The translations under genes were made by a program, and so were the position numbers. From Verrucomicrobiota bacterium (lineage in GTDB: Bacteria > Verrucomicrobiota > Verrucomicrobiia > Limisphaerales > SIBE01), in NCBI GenBank assembly GCA_021733945.1, contig JAIPJX010000011.1, positions 1 to 59,622 on the forward strand: a stretch of 59,622 nt of DNA, written 5' to 3'. Shown one piece after another: positions 52,271 to 59,622 of the stretch. Below the pieces are notes generated by a model. It saw only the letters and a list, made by a program, of their open reading frames with translations. It made no database searches and had not been told where the DNA came from. Numbering within the stretch: the stretch's first letter is position 1; every line of letters begins with the position of its first letter.

Positions 52271-54169
52271 ATGAAGAAGAAACAGACTGAAGCATTGCTC
52301 TTCTCGACGACCGGTGTGGTCGCGATGTTCCTGCTGGTGGTGGCCGTTTATATCATTTCCGGCGTGGTCCGCGGCCGGTTCGATCTCACCGCCGAGAAAC
52401 TCTACACCCTCTCGCCCGGTACCAAGGCCATCCTCGCAAAACTCGACACCCCCGTGCAGATCCGGTTTTATTGCACTCAGGATTCCCGGGAAATGCCAAT
52501 CCCGCTCAAAACCTACGCACAGCGGGTCGAGGATCTCCTCAACGAATACCGCAAGTTCGCCGGCGCAAACATTGAGATCAAAAAACTCGATCCCAAGCCC
52601 GACTCGGACGCCGAAGACCAGGCCAATCTGGACGGCGTCCAGGGACAAATGCTCTCGATGGGAGACAAGATCTACTTCGGCCTGGCCATCAATCAGCTCG
52701 ACTCCAAGGTTTCTATCCCCTTCCTGTCCCCCGATCGGGAACGACAGCTGGAATACGATATCTCACGCGCCATTTCCGGAGTGACAACCACCGAAAAGGC
52801 ATCCATCGGCGTGATGAGCGGCCTCTCGATCTTCGGTGAGATGAATCCGATGATGGCCCGCATGGGACAAATGCAGCGCCAGGATCCGTGGGTTTTCATC
52901 AGTGAACTCAAACGCGATTTCGAGGTCCGGCAGATCGAGATCACCGCCACCGAGATCCCTTCGGACATCAAAGTCCTGGTTGTCGTGCATCCCAAAGCCG
53001 TCTCCGACCAGACCCAGTACGCCATCGATCAGTTTGTTCTCAACGGAGGCAAACTCATTGCGTTTGTGGATCCCCTCTCCATCATCGACAGCCAGAGCAG
53101 CCCGGGCAACAACCCGCTTCAGGCCTCGGCGTCCGCAAGCTCCACGCTCGACAAACTCTTCAAAGCCTGGGGCATCGAGTTCGATTCAAACAAGGTGGTG
53201 GCCGACCTGAACTTCGTCACGCGCATCAACCGCGGCGGCCGCCCCGAATCCGCCCCGGCCGTTCTTTCCCTCACCGACAAGGGACTCAATACGGACGACG
53301 TGATCACGGCTCAAACCGACAATCTCCTGATCCCGTTCGCGGGCGCCTTCACGGGCACCCCTGCGGAGGGCCTCGAGCAGACGGTTCTCATGAAGACCAC
53401 TGAAAAGTCCCAGTTGGTGGAACGGTTCATGGCTGAGTTTTCAGGTGAACAAACCGTGAAAGATTTTGTGGCCTCCGGCAAGGAACTCCCCCTGGCCATC
53501 CGGCTTGCAGGAAAATTCAAGACGGCCTTCCCGGACGGCAAACCAGCCGCCGCCCCCGCCGATCCCAACGCCGAAACACCCGCGGAAACGAGTGCATCGC
53601 TCAAGGAATCCAGGGACTCAGGCGTCGTGATCCTCGTTGCGGATGCGGACTTTCTGAACGATCAGTTTTCCGTGCAGATCCAGAACATCTTCGGACAACG
53701 CATCATCAGCCCGCGCAACGGCAATTTGAACATAGTTCAAAACATGGTGGAACAACTGGCCGGTGACAGCAACCTGATCGCCGTCCGAAGCCGGGCCACC
53801 CTCAGTCGCCCCTTCACGGTTGTGAAAACCATGCAGGCCCAGGCCGAGGAAAACTATCGCAAACGAATCAAGGATCTCGAAAAGAGCCTTGCCGACACCC
53901 AGACCCGCCTCAACGAACTTCAACAGAACAAGGAGAGCGGCCAGCGTTTTATCCTCTCACCGGAACAGCAGGCCGAGGTGGAACGATTTCAAAAACAACA
54001 GGTCGAAGCGAACAAGGAACTCCGAAAGGTCCGGCGTGATCTTCGGCAGGAAATCGATTCGCTCGAAAACCGGCTCAAATGGCTGAACATAGCGGGCATG
54101 CCCTTTCTTGTTGCGCTCTCGGGAATCTCGCTTGCACTGCTAAAACGGAAACGAACTGCGGCACGATGA
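52271..54169 (+). CDS. GldG-family ABC auxiliary protein
   Basis: A 632-residue protein with an N-terminal membrane helix (about 9-32), a large periplasmic GldG/ABC_transp_aux domain (LTAEKLYTLSPGTKAILAKL; VQIRFYCTQDSREMPIPLK; EIKKLDPKPDSDAEDQANLD) and a Glu/Gln/Lys-rich coiled coil (about 515-600) leading to a C-terminal helix (MPFLVALSGISLALLKRKR). The ends fit the Wza/GldG-like 'uncharacterised protein involved in gliding' arrangement. It begins 34 bp after the permease gene and overlaps the next gene by ATGA. Confidence 0.85.
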   Translation: MKKKQTEALLFSTTGVVAMFLLVVAVYIISGVVRGRFDLTAEKLYTLSPGTKAILAKLDTPVQIRFYCTQDSREMPIPLKTYAQRVEDLLNEYRKFAGANIEIKKLDPKPDSDAEDQANLDGVQGQMLSMGDKIYFGLAINQLDSKVSIPFLSPDRERQLEYDISRAISGVTTTEKASIGVMSGLSIFGEMNPMMARMGQMQRQDPWVFISELKRDFEVRQIEITATEIPSDIKVLVVVHPKAVSDQTQYAIDQFVLNGGKLIAFVDPLSIIDSQSSPGNNPLQASASASSTLDKLFKAWGIEFDSNKVVADLNFVTRINRGGRPESAPAVLSLTDKGLNTDDVITAQTDNLLIPFAGAFTGTPAEGLEQTVLMKTTEKSQLVERFMAEFSGEQTVKDFVASGKELPLAIRLAGKFKTAFPDGKPAAAPADPNAETPAETSASLKESRDSGVVILVADADFLNDQFSVQIQNIFGQRIISPRNGNLNIVQNMVEQLAGDSNLIAVRSRATLSRPFTVVKTMQAQAEENYRKRIKDLEKSLADTQTRLNELQQNKESGQRFILSPEQQAEVERFQKQQVEANKELRKVRRDLRQEIDSLENRLKWLNIAGMPFLVALSGISLALLKRKRTAAR

Positions 54170-55392
54170 ATCGAAAACAGCTCAACCTACTAATCGGATT
54201 GGTCCTCGTTGTTGGAGGACTCGGGGTTTTTATCTACAACCGCCAGACGGCTTCGTGGAATTCCAACGACAGCACCGTCGGTGGAAAACTGCTGCCCGAC
54301 CTTCCTCTCAACGACATTGCCCAGATCGCCATCACACAGGGGGCAACCAACCTGCACGTTGTCAAAAAGGATGATCTTTGGCGCGTTGCCGAACGATGGG
54401 ATTATCCTGCCGACTTCCCGAAGGTCAGTGAACTCCTCCGAAAACTCTGGGAACTGGAGACGGTTCAAAAAATGGCCGTCGGACCCTCCCAACTCGGCCG
54501 CCTCGAACTGCTCCCCCCGGACAAGGGCAAGGGATCGGGAACCCGCCTCGAACTGAAGGACAAGGATGGCAAGCCCGTCCGCTCCGTGATGCTCGGCAAA
54601 ATGTACCTCAAGGACGGGGATGACAGCTCTCCGATGGGCGGCGGCAGTTTCCCCGTCGGCCGGTACGTCATGGTGGAATCCTCCGGATCAGAACCAGCCC
54701 CTGTTTGGATCCTGTCCGATCCCCTCTCACAGGTTGAAACCAAACCGGACGGATGGCTCGACAAGACCTTCTTCAAGGTCACAAAGCTCCGGTCGGCTGC
54801 GATCACCGCCCCGATCGAAACGAATTCCTGGACGATTCACCGGGAAACGGAAGCCGGTGATCTGATGCTGGCCGACCTTCGGGAAGGCGAGGATTTCGAT
54901 AAATCCAAGGCGTCGGCTGTCGGCTACCTGCTCTCGTCCCCAAGTTTCAACGATGTTGTTTCGCCTGAAAACAGCAGCACCGGCTTCGACGCCCCCCGAA
55001 CAGCCAGGATCGAAACCTTCGAGGGCTTTACCTATTCCATCAAGGTCGGCGATAAGACCGAAGACGAGAATTTCCCGATCAGGGTGTCTGTCAGCGCCGA
55101 TCTGCCAACCGAACGGACTGCCGGAGCGGACGAAAAACCGGAAGACAAGGAACGCCTGGACAAGGAGTTTGCCGACAACCAGGCCAAACTCGTGGAGAAA
55201 TTGAACAAGGAAAAGGCGCTCGAAAAATGGACCTATTTGGTCTCGAAATGGACCATCGATGCACTGCTAAAAGATCGTAAGGATTTTATGGCGGAGGAAA
55301 AATCTGAGGATGCAACCTCAGCGGAACCACCTCCCATCCCCTCGTTCGGCCCTCCGGATGTAGGATTGCCCCCTCCGTTTCCTGGTCAGTAA
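54166..55392 (+). CDS. DUF4340 domain protein
   Basis: A 408-residue protein anchored by one N-terminal helix (LNLLIGLVLVVGGLGVFIYN, about 5-24). The DUF4340 pattern follows: LPDLPLNDIAQIAITQG, NLHVVKKDDLWRVAERWDYP, ADFPKVSELLRKLWELE, and later WLDKTFFKVTKLRSAAI. The C-terminus is charged, then Pro-rich. DUF4340 proteins repeatedly sit next to GldG-like proteins; a periplasmic scaffold role is inferred from context only. It ends the operon. Confidence 0.82.
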   Translation: MNRKQLNLLIGLVLVVGGLGVFIYNRQTASWNSNDSTVGGKLLPDLPLNDIAQIAITQGATNLHVVKKDDLWRVAERWDYPADFPKVSELLRKLWELETVQKMAVGPSQLGRLELLPPDKGKGSGTRLELKDKDGKPVRSVMLGKMYLKDGDDSSPMGGGSFPVGRYVMVESSGSEPAPVWILSDPLSQVETKPDGWLDKTFFKVTKLRSAAITAPIETNSWTIHRETEAGDLMLADLREGEDFDKSKASAVGYLLSSPSFNDVVSPENSSTGFDAPRTARIETFEGFTYSIKVGDKTEDENFPIRVSVSADLPTERTAGADEKPEDKERLDKEFADNQAKLVEKLNKEKALEKWTYLVSKWTIDALLKDRKDFMAEEKSEDATSAEPPPIPSFGPPDVGLPPPFPGQ

Positions 55393-55709
55393 GCTCCGTT
55401 TGACCCCACCCGGGAACGCGAACCGGGGGCACCTCCCTGATCTCGGACCCGTTCGGGCCACTGCCATTCGTTTAAGCTATTCGGAGGGTAGGCGAATCCG
55501 TCCCGGTGAGACGCAAGCGGTTGAGCGGCTCAGCGAGGACGCTTCGCCCTACCATTTCAGTTCTTAAACTAATGGTAGTGCGGTTCGGGCCCCCTCTGAA
55601 TGATTTACAGCAGTGGGACCGGATGCCATAGGTCGGTCGGCATCTCTCAGGGCTTTTCCGGCAGGCGAAAACTTCCTGATCCACGGATCCGCACGGATTC
55701 GCCGGCAAA
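55393..55709. other. Intergenic region with inverted-repeat element
   Basis: This 317-bp space between two convergent genes has no supportable coding region. It contains the short mobile element (55460-55582) with its direct repeats, and a looser inverted repeat GATGCC...GGCATC (55622-55644) that could end the minus-strand gene. Nothing else is recognised. Confidence 0.6.
55460..55582. mobile_element. MITE-like inverted-repeat element, copy 2
   Basis: A 123-bp relative of the element at 34208, in reverse orientation. Terminal repeats are ACTGCCATTCGTTTAAG (55460-55476) and CTTAAACTAATGGTAGT (55563-55579), 15 of 17 pairing. An exact 9-bp direct repeat GTTCGGGCC flanks it (55451-55459 and 55583-55591), different in sequence from that of copy 1, as expected for independent insertions. 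Relative to copy 1 it lacks a short internal stretch of about 15 bp (TCACTTTCGCTCAAC) next to CCGCTTG. No coding capacity. Confidence 0.85.
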
Positions 55710-58322
55710 TCACTCAAGAGCGAACCGATTCAGAAACTGTTCCAACGGATGAAAAACTGAACCTGGGTTCGTGGCCCCGTTCCAGCTCTCCCAGAACCGC
55801 GAGAGAAGTGAATCCTGACGCTCCAACGACACCTTCACATCACCCTCTGCCGTAGAACCGGCAGGTTGCCATTCTGATCCCAGTGCTGCTTTGGTCTCCG
55901 CCAGCAGCCTCACCGCCTCGGATTCCGTGCCGCGTTTCCACGAAACATAGGAGCGCAGAAAAAAGCCTCCCGCCGATCGGGGGTTGCTCGTGCAGGCCTG
56001 GGTGCAGCGTTGCTCCGCCATTTCGAGGTCTCCCAGCATCAGCGCGACCTCGCCCAATAGAAGCAACACTCCCGTTTCAGATGGATTGATCCGATGCGCC
56101 CTTTCGAGGTCTTTCTGTGCCTGGTGCAGATCCTCGTTGGACTGTGCGTGAAGGGCGCGAATCCTTCCCAACTGCTGGTGTGCCCGACGGCTCTTCGGAT
56201 TGACCTCGATGAGCTTCCCGAGCTGTTCCAGGGCATCGCGTCGGTCTCCGTGCGCCGCCAGGGACAGCGCAAGATAGTACAACGAATCTTCATGATCCGG
56301 ATCCAGGCGGAGCGCCTCCCGGAAGAGTCCGATGGCGCGGGCAGGATCCTCGTCCTTTTTGAGCGCCCGCATCGCAGCGCGGTGCTGTTCCCAGAAGAGA
56401 ATCACCCTTTCCTTTTCTCCAACCACCGCGTTTCCCGGCGGATTCGGTTCTCCCAACTGCCGGGGGATTGTGTCTCCCTCCCTGAGTTCCCACCGTGCAT
56501 TTGCCGCCAGGTTCTCATAAACATTTGTGCCGCCGCCCTGCCACCGCACCTCCAGCCGTTCGGCCCGCACGGCGTCGCCGAGACCCAGGTGCAACACCCG
56601 ACTGCTTTGGGAAAGATAGGACACACTAGAAACCGTCCGTCGAAGCTGAACATCACCGACACTAGCCACGACCCTGGCACCGTCCGCGAACCCTGCGCAC
56701 GCACCGTCTGGAGTCAGACTCCGGAGCCGCAACTCGAGCCAGTTCCCACGGGGCATTTCGTTTCGAAGCAACTGCACACCCTCGCCCAGATGAACCAGAA
56801 CGACATCCAACCCACCGTCCTGGTCGTAATCCGCCACGGCCAATCCCCGGCCTACATGCCGTTCAGACCAGGGACTGCTTTCCGGCGCCAGATTGTGAAA
56901 ATGATCACCCCGTTGATTCCAGAATAGGAAGGGTTGCTGCGCCTTGAGATGTTTCGACTCATCCTCGAGTGTGCTGCCGTTGACCACCACAAGATCCAAC
57001 CAGCCGTCGTTGTCCAGATCCGCGAACTCGGTTCCCCACCCTACAAACGGCAGCGCCACCTGCCCCAGCCCCCGCTGATCGGCTGTGTCCATGAACCGCA
57101 ACTCGTAGCGCGGCTTTTCCGAATCCTGCGCCTCCCCTGAGGTCGGCGGCACCGGACCGACTGGTTCAACGGCTGGTCTGCGGTTGTAATCCCGAAACAG
57201 ATTGTCGTACAGCGCGTTTTCCTGCGCCACCCAATGCGTGATGAACAGGTCATCGTCTCCATCCCGATCCCAATCACCTGCCGTCAATCCCATGGCACTC
57301 CGATAATCCGCCACCCAGGCACTGTGACTCCCGTCTTCAAAGACACCCTTGCGGTTTCGATAGAGGACGTTGTCCGAAATGTCGTTGGCCACGTACAAGT
57401 CCAGCCATCCATCGTCATCAAAATCGTGCCAGAGAGCCCCAAGGCTGCGTCCTTCCCGATTCTCAACACCAAGTGCAGCCGCCACCTCCCGAAACCCGCC
57501 GTTGCCAAGGTTTTCGAAGAGAAGATTCCGTTCGGCCTCATAGGACGCCGGATTCAGGGAATACGGAACGAACGTTCCCAGTTGCGCCGAAAGCTCCTCC
57601 CTTTGGGTCCCTCCACCCACGTACTTCACATAACCGCACACATACAAATCAAGGTCACGGTCGTTGTCAAAATCTCCCCAGGCCATACCTGTCCAAAATC
57701 CGCGCATCTCTCCGAAGCCGGGATCACGTGCCAGAACACGACCGTTCGGTCCGGGCTCGTTATGGAAAAGAAACAGTTCATCGAAACTGCTCAGTGCGAG
57801 ATCCAGGAAACCATCGTGATCGTAGTCCGCCCACGAGGCGGCCATCCCCCTCACTCGGGTCTCCGGTAATGCGGCACTGGGACGAAACGTGCCGGCGCCC
57901 TTGTTCTCAAACAAAACGCAGGGTGCCAATTGATCCGCTGCGATTCCCAACGGCCCCCCGGCGCTGACCACGAACAAATCCTCATCGCCATCGTTGTCGT
58001 AGTCGCCCCAGGCGGCACCCGACCCCATGTCCTCCGGGAGCTGCGACGTCCGGTTTCCCTGGAATGTCCTGAAATCCCCAAGACCCGCATCCCGGGTCGC
58101 ATCGTGAAATTTCGGAATCGGAGCATCCACGGGCCGGTTCCGGGTCAGCTTGCTCGTGATGTCGGGGTCGCTCTCTCCGGGCAGATAAGGCTTGGGTCGT
58201 CCTGACCAATAGGCAACCCCAAGGAACCCCAATGCGAGAAGAACTCCCATTGCAAGCCACAGGCCGGCACGGCGCAATCCGCGTCGGCGGGGACTGATGG
58301 GTGATTTGGACGGGTGGATCAA
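55710..58322 (-). CDS. FG-GAP / UnbV-ASPIC / TPR protein
   Basis: An 870-residue protein with an N-terminal membrane anchor (LWLAMGVLLALGFLGVAYWS, about 22-41). Seven-bladed-propeller type FG-GAP/VCBS repeats carry calcium-loop motifs such as WGDYDNDGDEDLFVVSAGG, WADYDHDGFLDLALSS, WGDFDNDRDLDLYVCGYVKY and FDDDGWLDLYVANDISD. A UnbV/ASPIC domain lies at about 527-607 (WLELRLRSLTPDGACAGFAD), and TPR repeats at about 640-830 (ALRLDPDHEDSLYYLALSLA). It starts with TTG 4 bp after the stop of the cytochrome gene, so translation is probably coupled. Function unknown; surface or periplasmic binding is likely. Confidence 0.85.
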   Translation of the reverse strand: MIHPSKSPISPRRRGLRRAGLWLAMGVLLALGFLGVAYWSGRPKPYLPGESDPDITSKLTRNRPVDAPIPKFHDATRDAGLGDFRTFQGNRTSQLPEDMGSGAAWGDYDNDGDEDLFVVSAGGPLGIAADQLAPCVLFENKGAGTFRPSAALPETRVRGMAASWADYDHDGFLDLALSSFDELFLFHNEPGPNGRVLARDPGFGEMRGFWTGMAWGDFDNDRDLDLYVCGYVKYVGGGTQREELSAQLGTFVPYSLNPASYEAERNLLFENLGNGGFREVAAALGVENREGRSLGALWHDFDDDGWLDLYVANDISDNVLYRNRKGVFEDGSHSAWVADYRSAMGLTAGDWDRDGDDDLFITHWVAQENALYDNLFRDYNRRPAVEPVGPVPPTSGEAQDSEKPRYELRFMDTADQRGLGQVALPFVGWGTEFADLDNDGWLDLVVVNGSTLEDESKHLKAQQPFLFWNQRGDHFHNLAPESSPWSERHVGRGLAVADYDQDGGLDVVLVHLGEGVQLLRNEMPRGNWLELRLRSLTPDGACAGFADGARVVASVGDVQLRRTVSSVSYLSQSSRVLHLGLGDAVRAERLEVRWQGGGTNVYENLAANARWELREGDTIPRQLGEPNPPGNAVVGEKERVILFWEQHRAAMRALKKDEDPARAIGLFREALRLDPDHEDSLYYLALSLAAHGDRRDALEQLGKLIEVNPKSRRAHQQLGRIRALHAQSNEDLHQAQKDLERAHRINPSETGVLLLLGEVALMLGDLEMAEQRCTQACTSNPRSAGGFFLRSYVSWKRGTESEAVRLLAETKAALGSEWQPAGSTAEGDVKVSLERQDSLLSRFWESWNGATNPGSVFHPLEQFLNRFALE

Positions 58323-58326
58323 AGGC

Positions 58327-59622
58327 TCAATCTTCCGCTCGTGCCACCGTTCCTGGCAACGCGTCCGCAGGCACGGCCGCAGTATTTGTTCCGACCCGCA
58401 CGCGAGCGGTCGCCCGGGTGATTTCGGTCACCGGCGCGGTCGTTTTCCCTTCACCCAAAAGGAAATCAAGGAGGTACTGGTCAATTTTGCGATACTGCAG
58501 AATCACGGTTACATCGTAGGCTCCCGCGTCTCCAAGCGCCGGAACCTCCACCCGCTCTTCCCTCGGACCGGTGCTGTTTTCAGGATCCGTTTTCACAACG
58601 GTGGACGGGCATGGAATGGTGTATTTCACCGTGTCCGAGTAACCAGGGAAAAGGGCGCGCCGGTAGCGTACCCCAACCATTTCCCAAACATTATGTCGGT
58701 CGATCAGATTGCCCTGTTGATCGACGGGTTCGGCTTTAAACAGAAACGTTCCCGGTTCCAGATAGTTCTTGGAATCCCGGTTCCCGGATCGGTACACCTC
58801 CTGACCCGCGGCATCGGTCACGCGAACGTCCAGCCAGCTCTGAATAATGTCCAGAGGCCCCGTCGGAAAATCATGTCCCACCTTGTTCGACGCCAGAATC
58901 ACACGCAACGGAATCGGTTCACCGGATTTCACCTCCTCCGGGAGATCCAGCACCAGTTTGACAATCGGACCCTCCTTCCATTTGTCGCCTATCTCCGGGA
59001 TGGCGATTTTCCCCTGCAACCATTCCTCCACCATGCGCGCATGGGTCGGCCCGCCCTTCAGATCCAGCATCCGGGGGATCATCTGATTGGCCCCCAGAAA
59101 CCGGTGACTCCGGTGTTTGCCGTCGTCCGGTCGACGGTTGTAGTCGCCGTTGTCTCCAGACGCCGGATCGTTCGAAGCAACCAGGGGCATGTGGCACTCG
59201 CGACACTCGATGGTTTTGGTGGGGTCTCCCTCCTTGTTCCAATGACTCGCCGCCCAGTTGTCATATTGGTTCTGCAGCTGCACCCAGCCCACACTGTTGA
59301 TTTCCTGATCAATAAACTGCTTGTGGCAGGCTGCACAATATTCGGGCTTCTTAAAGGCGCGTTTGCTGAGTTTATTATGTTCGGCAGGATAGGTGCGGAT
59401 CAGGAAGTCCCGGGCCACACGCCCCAATCCCGATTCAGCCCACTGCCACAGGTATTCGCTCGGTTGGGTGATCGTATAATTCGCATTCCCCTTCACATCG
59501 GTCTCACGCACCGCATGGCACGAAAGGCACGAGACTCCTTCCTGGTATCCATGCAATCCGGTCAGGTTTTCCACAAATATGTTCTTCGTGCCGGAAAAAA
59601 GGGAGATCGGATCATGACACCC
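58327..59622 (-). CDS. Multihaem c-type cytochrome (partial, runs off window)
   Basis: At least 432 residues, 5'-incomplete: the frame is open to the window edge, where GCHDP already shows the end of another haem motif. Visible CxxCH sites are CLSCH, CAACH and CRECH, with nearby histidines (SHRFLGANQM, HDFP) as possible distal ligands. The second half (about 200 residues) is a beta-rich domain (PIPLRVILASNKVGHDFPTG; SWLDVRVTDAAGQEVYRSGN) seen in PVC-phylum cytochromes of unknown function. It should be periplasmic. The downstream FG-GAP/TPR gene is in the same transcript. Confidence 0.82.
   Translation of the reverse strand, partial: GCHDPISLFSGTKNIFVENLTGLHGYQEGVSCLSCHAVRETDVKGNANYTITQPSEYLWQWAESGLGRVARDFLIRTYPAEHNKLSKRAFKKPEYCAACHKQFIDQEINSVGWVQLQNQYDNWAASHWNKEGDPTKTIECRECHMPLVASNDPASGDNGDYNRRPDDGKHRSHRFLGANQMIPRMLDLKGGPTHARMVEEWLQGKIAIPEIGDKWKEGPIVKLVLDLPEEVKSGEPIPLRVILASNKVGHDFPTGPLDIIQSWLDVRVTDAAGQEVYRSGNRDSKNYLEPGTFLFKAEPVDQQGNLIDRHNVWEMVGVRYRRALFPGYSDTVKYTIPCPSTVVKTDPENSTGPREERVEVPALGDAGAYDVTVILQYRKIDQYLLDFLLGEGKTTAPVTEITRATARVRVGTNTAAVPADALPGTVARAED

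Overview
The window looks like chromosomal DNA from a GC-rich member of the Verrucomicrobiota, probably a Pedosphaera/Limisphaera-like lineage. This is inferred from gene content: a giant PA14/lamin-tail/CotH secreted protein, UnbV/ASPIC-FG-GAP proteins, a Tat-exported Gfo/Idh/MocA oxidoreductase, a PQQ-propeller remnant, a CBS-less GuaB3 and a Gld-like ABC module. No 16S gene or other decisive marker is present.

Layout. 1-272: gene-free, with a hairpin repeat. 273-4328 (-): exported protein of three tandem amidohydrolase-like modules. 4471-6363 (-): primary sigma factor RpoD. 6649-20255 (+): respiratory complex I genes nuoB to nuoN in canonical order without nuoA. A CRP-type palindrome lies upstream of nuoB, and an oppositely oriented tRNA-Gln sits between nuoE and nuoF. 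20473-30393 (-): one 3306-residue secreted modular protein.

30.7-34.5 kb is a decay zone: a Ser/Thr kinase-WD40 remnant fused head-on to a truncated hsdS, then a DUF3800 remnant and an internally deleted hsdM. It is bounded by a short terminal-inverted-repeat element and a tRNA-Leu. 34816-37791 (+): gcvP. 37813-39784 (-): an M14-like peptidase and bioB. 40040-42496 (+): an HDOD protein and a PAS histidine kinase. 42601-43773 (+): Tat-exported oxidoreductase. 43809-45433 (-): PQQ-propeller remnant and ApbE. 45765-46943 (-): GuaB3.

47031-49136 (-): exbB-exbD-tonB-like-zinc-ribbon operon, divergent from a dUTPase-like gene and hpt (49224-50251, +). 50522-55392 (+): four-gene ABC ATPase/permease/GldG/DUF4340 operon. 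55460-55582: second copy of the short inverted-repeat element. 55710-59622 (-): an FG-GAP/UnbV/TPR protein downstream of a multihaem cytochrome that runs off the window.

How the genes fit together: complex I supplies the NADH:quinone step of respiration; gcvP, bioB, guaB3, hpt and the dUTPase-like gene are housekeeping one-carbon, cofactor and nucleotide functions; ExbBD/TonB, the Gld-like module, the giant surface protein and the UnbV/cytochrome pair are envelope systems. The clearest newly described structures are the two copies of a MITE-like element, each flanked by its own exact 9-bp direct repeat, and the hsdM-DUF3800-hsdS remnant. I found no CRISPR array, prophage, transposase gene or intact defence system.
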